Source of the DNA: Polaromonas sp. SP1
GTDB taxonomy: Bacteria > Pseudomonadota > Gammaproteobacteria > Burkholderiales > Burkholderiaceae_C
Reading direction: 5' to 3'
Length of the DNA: 64,000 nt
Assembly (NCBI RefSeq): GCF_003711205.1
Contig: NZ_CP031013.1
Span: 1,798,001 to 1,862,000, forward strand
Shown here: positions 56,403 through 64,000 of the stretch, piece after piece
How positions within the stretch are numbered: position 1 is the first letter of the stretch
Layout of the letters: each line of letters begins with the position of its first letter
Translations under genes and position numbers: made by a program
The notes under the pieces: model-generated
What the model was told of the DNA's origin: nothing
Database searches by the model: none
Seen by the model: only the letters and a program-made list of their open reading frames with translations

Positions 56403-57992
56403 ATGCCCCGCATTGTCCTTGCCACGCTCAACGCCAAATACATCCACGCCTCGCTGGGTTTGCGTTACCTGCTGGCCAATATGGACAAGCATGGCGGCGC
56501 CGGCCTGCGGGCGCAGACGCAGCTGCGTGAGTTCGTGATCCAGCAGCGGCCCACGCAGATCGTCGAGGAGCTGCTTGCCCTGGAGCCCCAGGTGATCGGC
56601 CTGGGCATCTATATATGGAACGTGGTCGAGACCACCCAGGTGGTGCGCCTGCTGAAAACCTTGCGGCCCGGCATCAAGATCGTGCTGGGCGGGCCGGAAG
56701 TCAGCTTTGAAACCGGCGAACAGGAAATCTGCCGCCTCGCCGACCATGTGGTCACCGGCTGGGGCGATGTGAGCTTTCCCAAACTGTGCCGCGCCTTGCT
56801 CGACGGCCCCCCGCCGCTGATGAAGGTGATGGCCGGCGAGCAGCCCGCGCTGGAGGCGCTGGCGCTGCCTTACGCCGAATACACGGAAGAGGACCTGGCC
56901 AAACGCCTGCTGTATGTCGAAGCCTCGCGCGGCTGCCCCTTCAAGTGCGAGTTCTGCCTCAGTTCGCTCGACAAGACCGCCTGGGCTTTTGACCTGGACG
57001 TTTTTATGGCCGAGGTGGAGGCGCTTTATCGCCGCGGCGCGCGCAACTTCAAGTTTGTCGACCGCACCTTCAACCTGAAGGTCGAGAACTCGGTGCGCAT
57101 CCTGCAGTTTTTCCTGGACCGGATGGCGCCGGATTTGTTTGTGCACTTTGAGGTCGTGCCCGACAGCCTGCCCGACCGGCTCAAGGTGTTGATCGCGCAG
57201 TTTCCGGCGGGCTCGCTGCAGTTTGAAGTGGGCATCCAGAGCTTTAACCCCGAGGTGCAGCAGCGCATTTCACGCAGGCAGGACAACGCGAAAACCGCCG
57301 ACAACCTGCGCTGGCTGGTGAATGAAAGCCGGGCCCATGTGCACGCCGACCTGATCTTCGGCCTGCCCGGCGAAACGTTGGAAAGCTTTGCCGCGGGCTT
57401 TGACCGCCTCTACGAACTCGCACCGCATGAAATCCAGTTCGGCATCCTGAAGCGATTGCGCGGCACGCCGATCACCCGCCACACCGCCGCGTTCGCCATG
57501 GCCTACGACCCGCAGACGCCCTACACCATTTTGCAAAACTCGACCGTCGACTTTGCCGCCATGCAGCGTATCAAGCGCTTTGCACGCTACTGGGAAATGG
57601 TGGCCAACTCAGGGCGCTTTGCACGCGGGCTCAAGCTGCTGCTTGAGCCGGGCTCGGCGTTTGGTCATTTCCTGAACTTCAGCGACTGGCTGTGGCAGAC
57701 CACCGGCAAAACGCACGAGTTTGCGCTGGAGAAATTGGTCGACCTGCTGTGCGAACACCTGACCGAAGTGCGCGGCCTGGATGGCGGCAAGGTTCGCAGT
57801 GCGCTGCTGGCGGACTACCTGGCGAGCGGCGCGCGCGGCAAGCCGCAGTGCCTGGCTGAACTGCTGGGCGCAGCGCGTGTTGCGCCGGTGCAGGCGCTTG
57901 CCGGAAAGCAGGGGGCTTCGCGGCAAGGGCGGCATGTGGGGCAGCAGTCGGGGCATCTTGACGAGATCCGGAAGGCGGCTGCGGCGGCTTGA
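56403..57992 (+). CDS. B12-binding / radical SAM protein (DUF4080-type)
   Basis: The 529-residue protein has an N-terminal B12-binding-like domain (MPRIVLATLNAKYIHASLGL, VLGGPEVSFETGEQE). The radical SAM core carries the cluster motif SRGCPFKCEFC (CxxxCxxC). IFGLPGETLESFAAGFDRLY and QFGILKRLRGTPI are further radical SAM landmarks. The C-terminal region matches DUF4080 by layout. The reaction is unknown. The start at 56403 gives the typical N-terminus. It diverges from dsbD across 115 bp. Confidence 0.88.
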   Translation: MPRIVLATLNAKYIHASLGLRYLLANMDKHGGAGLRAQTQLREFVIQQRPTQIVEELLALEPQVIGLGIYIWNVVETTQVVRLLKTLRPGIKIVLGGPEVSFETGEQEICRLADHVVTGWGDVSFPKLCRALLDGPPPLMKVMAGEQPALEALALPYAEYTEEDLAKRLLYVEASRGCPFKCEFCLSSLDKTAWAFDLDVFMAEVEALYRRGARNFKFVDRTFNLKVENSVRILQFFLDRMAPDLFVHFEVVPDSLPDRLKVLIAQFPAGSLQFEVGIQSFNPEVQQRISRRQDNAKTADNLRWLVNESRAHVHADLIFGLPGETLESFAAGFDRLYELAPHEIQFGILKRLRGTPITRHTAAFAMAYDPQTPYTILQNSTVDFAAMQRIKRFARYWEMVANSGRFARGLKLLLEPGSAFGHFLNFSDWLWQTTGKTHEFALEKLVDLLCEHLTEVRGLDGGKVRSALLADYLASGARGKPQCLAELLGAARVAPVQALAGKQGASRQGRHVGQQSGHLDEIRKAAAAA

Positions 57993-58185
57993 GGCTTGCC
58001 GGAGCACCGGCAGGCTTCGACCTCAGCCCGACCGAAGGGGAACCGGGCGAAACCGGAAGGGAACGGGCGCCGCTCACGGCAGGCGCTGACAACGCAGGGG
58101 GTGTGCGACTGACAGCGCAGTCGGCGTTATCCGCGCACAGTGAGCAGGGTGCCGCACTGATGCGGCGCGGCATCCAGGGGGATTT

Positions 58186-59538
58186 ATGCGTTCACCGCGT
58201 TCAGCAGTTTTTTCCGCCAGGGCATGGCTTGCGCCTGTCATCTGCGCGGTCGTTGTGGGCGGCCTGGTGGCTTGTGGCGATACCGCCCTGCTGCCGCCCG
58301 AGGCGGGCATGGGTGCCAACCCGACGCTGCCGCAGCCTGTCAAACGGCTGATTCCCACCGTGAACATCGCGCCGGCCAAAGGCTGGCCCGAAGGCGTGAT
58401 GCCCACGCCCATGACGGGCCTGGGTGTCACGGCCCTGGCCAGCGGGCTGGACCACCCGCGCTGGGTCTATGTGCTGCCCAACGGCGATGTGCTGGTGGCC
58501 GAAAGCAATGCGCCGCCCAAGCCCGAAGACGGCAAGGGCATCAAGGGCTGGGTGATGAAGAAGGTGATGGGCCGGGCCGGCGCCGGTGCGCCCACGGCCA
58601 ACCGCATCACCTTGTTGCGCGACACCGACGGCGACGGCAAGGCCGAAACCCGCAGCGTCTTCCTGCAAAACCTGAATTCACCGTTTGGCATGGTGCTGGT
58701 GGGCAACGATTTTTATGTGGCCAACACCGATGCGGTGGTGCGCTTTCCCTACCAGCCGGGACAAACCAGCATCACGGCTGAGCCCGTCAAGGTGGTCGAC
58801 TTGCCCGCTGGGCCGATTAACCACCACTGGACCAAAAACATCATCGCCAGTGCCGACGGCAGCAAGCTTTACGTGACGGTGGGCTCCAACAGCAATGTGG
58901 GTGAGCGCGGCATGGAGGCCGAGACCGGCCGCGCCGCCATCTGGGAGGTCGACCCCAAAACCGGCAGCCACCGTGTGTATGCCTCGGGCCTGCGCAACCC
59001 CAACGGCATGGGCTGGGCGCCCGACACCGGCGCGCTCTGGACGGTGGTGAACGAGCGCGACGAGATCGGCAGCGACCTGGTGCCCGACTACCTGACGTCG
59101 GTGCGCGACGGCGCGTTTTACGGTTGGCCCTACAGCTATTACGGCAAGAACGTGGACGAACGCATGCGGCCTGCGCGGCCCGACCTGGTGTCGCAAGCGC
59201 TGGCGCCCGACTACGCCCTGGGCTCGCACGTGGCGCCGCTGGGCATGGTGTTTTCCGAGGGCAAGGCGCTGCCGCAGTCTCTGGCTACCGGCGCGTTCAT
59301 CGGCGAACATGGCTCGTGGAACCGCGTGCCGCACAGCGGCTACAAGGTGGTGTTCGTCCCTTTCCTGAAGGGCCTGCCCGCGGGCTTGCCGGTGGATGTA
59401 CTCACCGGCTTCCTCAGCCCCGAAGGCCACGCCTACGGCCGGCCGGTGGGTGTGGCGATGGACAAGCGCGGCGCGCTGCTGGTGGCCGACGATGTGGGCA
59501 ATGTGGTCTGGCGCGTCAGCGGCACCTTGGCAAAGTAA
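58186..59538 (+). CDS. PQQ-dependent sorbosone dehydrogenase-like lipoprotein
   Basis: The 450-residue protein has a signal peptide with lipobox-like VGGLVACG. The beta-propeller shows as [57 protein letters not shown] and [21 protein letters not shown]. These match the sorbosone/soluble glucose dehydrogenase family, which uses PQQ to oxidise sugars in the periplasm. The actual substrate and PQQ binding are not shown. CAGGGGGA precedes the ATG. Confidence 0.87.
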   Translation: MRSPRSAVFSARAWLAPVICAVVVGGLVACGDTALLPPEAGMGANPTLPQPVKRLIPTVNIAPAKGWPEGVMPTPMTGLGVTALASGLDHPRWVYVLPNGDVLVAESNAPPKPEDGKGIKGWVMKKVMGRAGAGAPTANRITLLRDTDGDGKAETRSVFLQNLNSPFGMVLVGNDFYVANTDAVVRFPYQPGQTSITAEPVKVVDLPAGPINHHWTKNIIASADGSKLYVTVGSNSNVGERGMEAETGRAAIWEVDPKTGSHRVYASGLRNPNGMGWAPDTGALWTVVNERDEIGSDLVPDYLTSVRDGAFYGWPYSYYGKNVDERMRPARPDLVSQALAPDYALGSHVAPLGMVFSEGKALPQSLATGAFIGEHGSWNRVPHSGYKVVFVPFLKGLPAGLPVDVLTGFLSPEGHAYGRPVGVAMDKRGALLVADDVGNVVWRVSGTLAK

Positions 59539-59551
59539 TAGGAACTTATAA

Positions 59552-59611
59552 GCAGAATTGGCCTCTAGCCCAGGCAGCGCATGGGCAAGTAGCTATCAAA
59601 TTAGTAGCAAC
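59552..59611 (+). repeat. Dispersed short repeat, copy 10 (intergenic)
   Basis: GGCCTCTAGCCCAGGC is followed by about 15 bases and TAGCTATCAAATTAGTAGC. This is a near-complete copy, 13 nt after the sorbosone dehydrogenase stop. Confidence 0.8.
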
Positions 59612-59626
59612 CGGCTTGCCGGCCTG

Positions 59627-59646
59627 AGGCCTGAGGCCTCAGGCCT
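59627..59646. terminator. Perfect 20-bp palindrome spanning the transglutaminase-like stop codon
   Basis: AGGCCTGAGGCCTCAGGCCT is a perfect palindrome. It overlaps the stop codon (59639-59641) of the minus-strand gene and lies between convergent genes. It has no hairpin loop or T run, so a terminator role is uncertain. Confidence 0.35.
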
Positions 59647-60796
59647 GCGGCAACACCATGTCGGTGGTGGCCGGGCACACCCAGCGCGGGTGTTCGCGTG
59701 AGGTGTCTATGCAGCCGCCCGACTGGTACACGCCCTTGGGCTCGCGCATGCGCAGCATCAGCTCCAGGATCTGCGCGGTCTCCTGCGGGTTGGCCAACGA
59801 CGCCTTGACGCCGGCTTCGACGATGCTCTCGTTGATGCGCAGCTCACCGGCCGCGTCGGTGTAGGTGGCGTGCCGCCAGTGAAAGAGCTCCAGGCATTTG
59901 GCCGTCAGCGTGTAAGGCTGCTCGCGCTTCCAGAAGTTGGTGAACAGGCCGCCGCCCAGGTAGAACACCCAGGAGCCCTCGTAGCCCGACACGTCGGAAG
60001 AATGTTCGTCGGGGTTGCGAAACCACAGCCGGTCGCCGGGCACGTAATAGCGCGGCGGCAGGGGCGCCTGCATGGAGCCGTATTCGCGCAAAAACACATC
60101 GTGGAACTTGCCCGACATGATGGCGCTCTTTTCCCAGCGCTGTTGCAACGCGGCCAGCAGCGCCGGGTTGCAGGCCTCCAGCTCCTGCGCGATGGCCAGC
60201 AGGATCACGTACTCGGTCGCGCGGTAGCAGGAAAACGAATAGAGCTTGCCCGAGGCCTCGGGCTGCGTGGCTTTTTGCAGCGCGGCAATCAGCGCATGGC
60301 CGGGGCGCACCGTGAAGCCGTCGTCTTCGGAATAGGCCCAGCAGTCTTCGGGGCGGTTGACTTCGGTGGTGTGGAATTCAAGCGCGGTCTTGCGCGCGGC
60401 CACCACGATGTTGCGGCGTATGCGCACCGCCGAGGCCAGCTCCGCATGGCTCGGGAATTCAAACGCCACGGGGCTCAGCAGCATGGCCAGCAGGATTTCC
60501 TGCTCCAGGTCGTCCATGCGTGTGGTGTCCAGCTGCAGCCGCTCGGCCAGGCCCAGGGTGTCCAGGCCGGGCGCCCATTGCGCCGCCAGGGCGTTGGGCA
60601 GGTAAAAGCGCCTTGCCGCCGCCGATCCTGCCGGCGGCACCATCTCCGCCGTTTCCACGGCGTCCTGCAGGCCGAGCTGCTCCAGCCGCACCAGGAAGCT
60701 GTAGGTGGCCGCCGCCAGCGCATCGGCGCTGCCGGCATAAAGAACAATGCCCACAGGGTGCGGGCTGGCGGCAGAAGAGGTGGGTGCTGCAGTCAT
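59639..60796 (-). CDS. Transglutaminase-like protein (bacterial Tgl-related)
   Basis: The 385-residue protein contains FSCYRATEYVILLAIAQELE with a Cys in the position of the transglutaminase nucleophile. It also has PGDRLWFRNPDEHSSDVSGYEGSWVFYLGGG, which resembles Bacillus Tgl (PGD..YFKNP..., followed by a glycine-rich turn). Tgl cross-links protein Gln and Lys residues. The match is by eye, and overall length is greater than Tgl. No signal peptide is seen. The start at 60796 (MTAAPTSSAA) is tentative. Confidence 0.6.
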   Translation of the reverse strand: MTAAPTSSAASPHPVGIVLYAGSADALAAATYSFLVRLEQLGLQDAVETAEMVPPAGSAAARRFYLPNALAAQWAPGLDTLGLAERLQLDTTRMDDLEQEILLAMLLSPVAFEFPSHAELASAVRIRRNIVVAARKTALEFHTTEVNRPEDCWAYSEDDGFTVRPGHALIAALQKATQPEASGKLYSFSCYRATEYVILLAIAQELEACNPALLAALQQRWEKSAIMSGKFHDVFLREYGSMQAPLPPRYYVPGDRLWFRNPDEHSSDVSGYEGSWVFYLGGGLFTNFWKREQPYTLTAKCLELFHWRHATYTDAAGELRINESIVEAGVKASLANPQETAQILELMLRMREPKGVYQSGGCIDTSREHPRWVCPATTDMVLPQA

Positions 60797-60871
60797 GCTG
60801 CCAAAGAGTATCTTTGCTTGCGGCCTGCCCGGCAATGGTGGAAATACCACGGAGCCGGTGCAAGATTCGCG

Positions 60872-61540
60872 TCAGGCGTAGGTAATCCAGCTCGCGTGCT
60901 CGGGCGCATCCAGGTGCGGCAACGTGTTGTAGGTCACCAGCATGTGGCGCTTGGGTGTGAACGCGAACTCCGTGACCGAGCAGTTGCGGATGCGCAGGTT
61001 GAGCTCAATGGTGGTCTCGGGGCTGGTGCCCAGCACATGGCCGACAGCCGTTGAGATAGGCCCGCCGCTGGAAACCAGCAGCACATTGCCGGTGTGGGTG
61101 CTGCGCACGTGGTCCAGCACATCGGTCACACCCGCGACGAATTCGTTGTAGCTGGGCATGCCCTTGGGGCTGACCACCCCGGCCATCCACTGCGCCAGGC
61201 CGTCGCGCAGCAGGCGGAAGTGGCCGCGGTATTCCTCGGGTGTGGTGGGCTTTTCAAGCTTGTGCGGGTGGATGGCGCCGATGACGGCGTGGCTGTCGTA
61301 TTCGTTGAGCCCGGGGCGTTGTGTGGCCTGCATTTCAGCGCCCATGCCTTCGCAAATCCCCGCAAAGGTATTGATCTGCCGCTGCAGCGTGCCGGTTAAG
61401 GCCGCGTCGAAGGTGATGCCCTTGTACTTGAAGTACTCACCCAGCCGCACGCTTTGCTGGCGCCCCATGGGGCTGAGCACGTCGTAATCGTCTTCGCCAA
61501 ATGAGGCCTGGCCGTGGCGCACGAGGTAGAGGGTTCCCAT
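60872..61540 (-). CDS. Histidine phosphatase family protein
   Basis: The 222-residue protein has the RHG motif TLYLVRHGQASFGEDDYD at the N-terminus and the second catalytic His region NVLLVSSGGPISTAV, where the usual His appears replaced (SSGG). The middle contains GLNEYDSHAV. The family hydrolyses phosphate esters via a phosphohistidine. The substrate is unknown. ATG at 61540 is preferred to a TTG two codons upstream. Confidence 0.85.
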   Translation of the reverse strand: MGTLYLVRHGQASFGEDDYDVLSPMGRQQSVRLGEYFKYKGITFDAALTGTLQRQINTFAGICEGMGAEMQATQRPGLNEYDSHAVIGAIHPHKLEKPTTPEEYRGHFRLLRDGLAQWMAGVVSPKGMPSYNEFVAGVTDVLDHVRSTHTGNVLLVSSGGPISTAVGHVLGTSPETTIELNLRIRNCSVTEFAFTPKRHMLVTYNTLPHLDAPEHASWITYA

Positions 61541-61592
61541 GGGCAAATTGTGGCTACATGGGGACGGGCACCCAGTCTCGCGTGTGACCGGC

Positions 61593-62594
61593 TCAGGCCC
61601 CAGCTAGCACTTTGGCGACAGTGGCGGTGTCTACGTTGCCCCCGCACAGCGTCGTGCCTACGACTTGCCCCTTGAGCTGGTTGCGCTCCTGCATGGCGGC
61701 CGCAAAGCTGGCCGCGCCCGCGCCTTCGGCCACGTTGTGCGTGTCGGCATAGAGGTCACGCATGGCCTGGGCCACCTCATCGTCGGTGACCTTCACGATG
61801 CGATCCAGATGGGGCAGCAGGATGGCCAGTGCCGCAGGGTCGGCGACGCGGCAGGCCATGCCGTCGGCCAGTTGTGTGGTGACTGGCGCCTCTACCACGC
61901 GCCCCGCCGCCAGTGAGTCGGCATAGGTGGTGGCGTGCGCGCTCACCACGCCCACGATGCGCAGCGTGCGGCCCAGCGCCAGCTTGGCGGCGATCGCCGA
62001 GCACGCGCCCGAGCCCTGGCCGATGGGCACATAGACAACGTCGAGTTTCGGCACGGCCAGCATGAACTCCCACCAGTAGGTCGCCACACCGCGCAGCAGA
62101 CCGGCATCAAAGCTGGGCACCATGTGGGCGCCACGTTCCGCGGCCAGCGCCATCGCAAACTCACGGCTGGCCTGGAAGTCGTCGCCGTGTTCGACCAGGG
62201 TGACGCCCAGTGCGCGCATGGCGGCGTTTTTCTCGACCGAGTTGCCGTGCGGAACCACGATGGTGCAAGGCACGCCGTGCGCACGCGCGGCCCAGCCAAT
62301 GCTCTGGCCGTGGTTGCCACGTGTGGCGCTGATGACTTCTTTCGGCATCTCGCCGCGCTGCTTCAGGCCGTCAAAGTAGGTGAGGCCGCCACGCAGCTTG
62401 AACGCGCCCACCGGCGTGTGGTTCTCATGCTTGATCCAGCAGTCGGTGCCCAGCCGCTGGCTGGAGAGGCCCCAGCGGTATTGCGGCGTGGCCTGGAACT
62501 CGCGGTAGACGACGCGCGCCGCGTCTTCAATCTCTTGCAGCGAAGGCAGCATGGGGTCCGCCAGCATCGGGGCGCGGTCGAGGACGGCGCTCAT
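61593..62594 (-). CDS. Threonine/serine dehydratase (PLP fold type II)
   Basis: The 333-residue protein has the PLP-lysine motif HTPVGAFKLRGGLTYF. Also present are VISATRGNHGQSIGWAARAHG, PHGNSVEKNAAMRALGV and a glycine loop YVPIGQGSGACSAIAA. It deaminates threonine or serine to the 2-oxo acid plus ammonia. No ACT regulatory domain is present, so it is the short catabolic form. Its start overlaps the stop of the LysE-type gene (ATGA), so the two are coupled. Confidence 0.9.
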   Translation of the reverse strand: MSAVLDRAPMLADPMLPSLQEIEDAARVVYREFQATPQYRWGLSSQRLGTDCWIKHENHTPVGAFKLRGGLTYFDGLKQRGEMPKEVISATRGNHGQSIGWAARAHGVPCTIVVPHGNSVEKNAAMRALGVTLVEHGDDFQASREFAMALAAERGAHMVPSFDAGLLRGVATYWWEFMLAVPKLDVVYVPIGQGSGACSAIAAKLALGRTLRIVGVVSAHATTYADSLAAGRVVEAPVTTQLADGMACRVADPAALAILLPHLDRIVKVTDDEVAQAMRDLYADTHNVAEGAGAASFAAAMQERNQLKGQVVGTTLCGGNVDTATVAKVLAGA

Positions 62595-63229
62595 TGGGTC
62601 GCCCTCTTTTCAGCCAGCAGGCGCAGCGCCAGCAGACCCAGCACCGTGCCCATCACGTAGCGCTGCACGCGCATCCAGCTGATGTTGCGGTTCAGGAAAC
62701 CGGCAATCGCCGCGGCAAAGCAGATCAGCACCGTGTTCACCGTGGTGCTGACGCTGATCTGCACGGCGCCCAAGGTGAGGCTTTGCAGCAGCAGGTCGCC
62801 GCGCTCGGGGTGCAAAAACTGCGGAAAAAACGAGAGGTAAAACATCGCGACCTTGGGGTTGAGCAAGTTGGTCATAAAGCCCATGAGGAAGAGCGTGCGC
62901 GGCGGGTCGTTGGGCAGTTCGCGTGTTTCAAACGGCGCCAGGCCGCCGGGCTTGACGGCCTGCCAGGCCATCCACAGCAAATAGGCCGCGCCCGCCACCT
63001 TGATCGCATCAAAAGCCAGCGGCACGGCCAGCAACAGCGCCGTCAAGCCGAAAGACGCGGCCAGCAGGTGCACGACAAAGCCCAAGGCCACGCCACTGAG
63101 GGAAATCAACCCGGCGCGAGGCCCCTGGCACAGCGTGCGCGAGATGCAATAAATCATGTTAGGCCCGGGCGTGAGCACCAGCACCAGGGCGGCGAGGGCA
63201 AACCAGGCGAGTTCGGTAGCAGTAAACAT
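62591..63229 (-). CDS. LysE family amino-acid exporter
   Basis: The 212-residue protein has six hydrophobic segments and the LysE/RhtB signature: LVLTPGPNMIYCISRTLCQGPRAGLISLSGVALGF, then LLWMAWQAVKPGG and FMTNLLNPKVAMFYLSFFPQF. Members export amino acids or derivatives, including threonine and homoserine. Overlap with the threonine dehydratase gene suggests linked handling of threonine (inference). The start at 63229 gives the typical N-terminus. Confidence 0.93.
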   Translation of the reverse strand: MFTATELAWFALAALVLVLTPGPNMIYCISRTLCQGPRAGLISLSGVALGFVVHLLAASFGLTALLLAVPLAFDAIKVAGAAYLLWMAWQAVKPGGLAPFETRELPNDPPRTLFLMGFMTNLLNPKVAMFYLSFFPQFLHPERGDLLLQSLTLGAVQISVSTTVNTVLICFAAAIAGFLNRNISWMRVQRYVMGTVLGLLALRLLAEKRATQ

Positions 63230-63236
63230 ATAGGAC

Positions 63237-63950
63237 CTAGGCTCCTTGTGATTCCAGCGTGACGAGGCCACGCGGCGTCTGCAGCGTGGCGATGAGATTG
63301 GGCGGGCCTTGCGACAGACCCACACCCGAAAGACCGATGGCTTCATAACCGCCGCGCAGCGCATCGGGCCGCGGGTGGCTGGCGTGCAGCGACTGCAGCG
63401 TGACGCCCGACGGCGCCATGCCATCGGCCGGGTGCACATCGCCCCACTGGATCAGCGTGGGCAGCGCGCCGTAAAACAGCCGCTGGCCGTCTTCGCGCAC
63501 GGTGATCTTCCAGCTCAGCAGGCCTTGCGGCGTCATGCGCGAGGCCTCGAGCACTTCACCGCGGTCCAGCCCCAAACGGGAGAGTGCCCTCACGGCCGCG
63601 CCCACGCGGGGGGTCGACGCCACAAAGTGTGCGAGCTGCGGGCCGGTCTTGCCCAGGCGCAGCTGCAGCTCCTGATCATCAAGGTCAAACCAGCGCCTGG
63701 CCGGTGCTGTGCGTGGACTTTTTGCTCCTGAATTGATAGCAATGATCTCGAAATAAGCACGCGCAAAGGCCGGTGACGCCACGGTGAACAAGCGGTTGTG
63801 CGTGCCCATCAGCCCGTGTTCGCCGCCCGGTCCGGGTGTGATGCCGAGCACGCGTTCGCACCACTGCACGCCCTGGTCCAGGCTGGCGGCGACGACCACG
63901 AGGTGGTCGACCTGCGAGGCCAGCGGCGGAGATGCGGTGGTCGTTTCCAT
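63237..63950 (-). CDS. VOC (glyoxalase-like) family protein
   Basis: The 237-residue protein has a glyoxalase-like domain: QVDHLVVVAASLDQGVQWCERVLGITPGPGGEHGLMGTHNRL, with HGLMGTHN typical of the glyoxalase-like (PF13468-type) group. The C-terminus continues with PALIQWGD-like and PRGLVTLESQGA strands. The function is unknown. A repeat copy encodes INSGAKS in the middle. It lies 7 bp before the LysE-type gene on the same strand, so it probably leads that operon. Confidence 0.83.
   Translation of the reverse strand: METTTASPPLASQVDHLVVVAASLDQGVQWCERVLGITPGPGGEHGLMGTHNRLFTVASPAFARAYFEIIAINSGAKSPRTAPARRWFDLDDQELQLRLGKTGPQLAHFVASTPRVGAAVRALSRLGLDRGEVLEASRMTPQGLLSWKITVREDGQRLFYGALPTLIQWGDVHPADGMAPSGVTLQSLHASHPRPDALRGGYEAIGLSGVGLSQGPPNLIATLQTPRGLVTLESQGA
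63720..63745 (-). repeat. Dispersed short repeat, copy 11 (inside the VOC gene)
   Basis: On the minus strand it reads TTGCTATCAATTCAGGAGC, the family core. It keeps the reading frame and encodes AINSGAKS. The left block is not present. Confidence 0.6.
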
Positions 63951-63959
63951 GATGCGTCT

Positions 63960-64000
63960 TTAAACCGTCACGCTGCCGTCGATGCAAGTGACCGATTCGC
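63960..64000 (-). CDS. C-terminal end of a gene cut by the window edge
   Basis: The minus strand is open from 64000 to a TAA at 63960-63962, giving ...ESVTCIDGSVTV. The ending recalls short-chain dehydrogenases (xVDGGxTV) but is too short to assign. It would be the gene upstream of the VOC gene, separated by only 9 bp, so probably in the same operon. Confidence 0.55.
   Translation of the reverse strand, partial: ESVTCIDGSVTV

Overview
The window is a GC-rich chromosomal segment of a betaproteobacterium. Its gene content and layout fit the order Burkholderiales, family Comamonadaceae (Polaromonas/Rhodoferax-like; the genus is a guess). The evidence is a beta-type rplL-rpoB-rpoC block, DUF4148 exported proteins, an rsmB-DUF4390-ntrY-ntrX string, and a dispersed short repeat (core GCTAT-NAA-N4-TAGC) of the kind I associate with this family. 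Almost every interval is coding.

Layout. 1-8.9 kb: end of rplL, an attenuator-like hairpin, rpoB, rpoC and a strong terminator. 9.1-12.7 kb: LemA, an M48 peptidase, then a small cytochrome c and a flavocytochrome-c sulfide dehydrogenase flavoprotein. 12.8-18.1 kb: rsmB, DUF4390, NtrY-type kinase, an NtrX-like regulator without an AAA+ domain, and tRNA-Phe. 18.1-22 kb: an HxlR regulator divergent from a DUF3237/SnoaL pair, two DUF4148 genes with matching promoter-leader sequences, and a LysR regulator. 22-27.2 kb: a four-gene imelysin / di-haem oxidoreductase / imelysin / DUF1513 operon with a Fur-box-like promoter. 27.2-34.8 kb: CPA1 antiporter, outer-membrane phospholipase A, small exported protein, PhnD-like binding protein, Rep/UvrD helicase, AEC transporter. 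34.9-38.7 kb: an ECF42-type sigma-factor locus with DGPF (YCII) proteins, one a tandem fusion, and a SRPBCC protein, with two near-identical candidate promoters. 38.7-41.3 kb: an MFS transporter divergent from an ArsR-type regulator, with a 333-bp MITE-like element between them. 41.3-43.4 kb: a small island of AT-richer orphan genes. 43.4-50.5 kb: priA, hemE, a small orphan, a GAF-PAS-PAS-GGDEF-EAL protein and a small orphan. 50.5-64 kb: a methyltransferase, a lipoprotein, a CoA-binding protein, a redoxin, dsbD, a B12/radical SAM protein, a sorbosone dehydrogenase-like lipoprotein, a transglutaminase-like protein, a phosphatase, threonine dehydratase, a LysE exporter, a VOC protein and the tail of one more gene.

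How parts work together. The ECF42 sigma factor probably drives its own locus from two promoters (TGTCGA, 16-nt spacer, CGTC). The imelysin operon looks iron-regulated. DsbD and the neighbouring redoxin form a periplasmic thiol-redox group.

Most notable signals: (1) a 333-bp element with perfect 30-bp terminal inverted repeats and a TTA duplication, inserted exactly between the likely Shine-Dalgarno sequence and the start codon of the ArsR-type gene; (2) about eleven copies of a short palindromic repeat, several inside genes, three of which encode signal-peptide or membrane-helix segments; (3) the paired ECF42 promoters; (4) matching promoter-leaders on the two DUF4148 genes. No CRISPR array, prophage or complete insertion sequence was seen.
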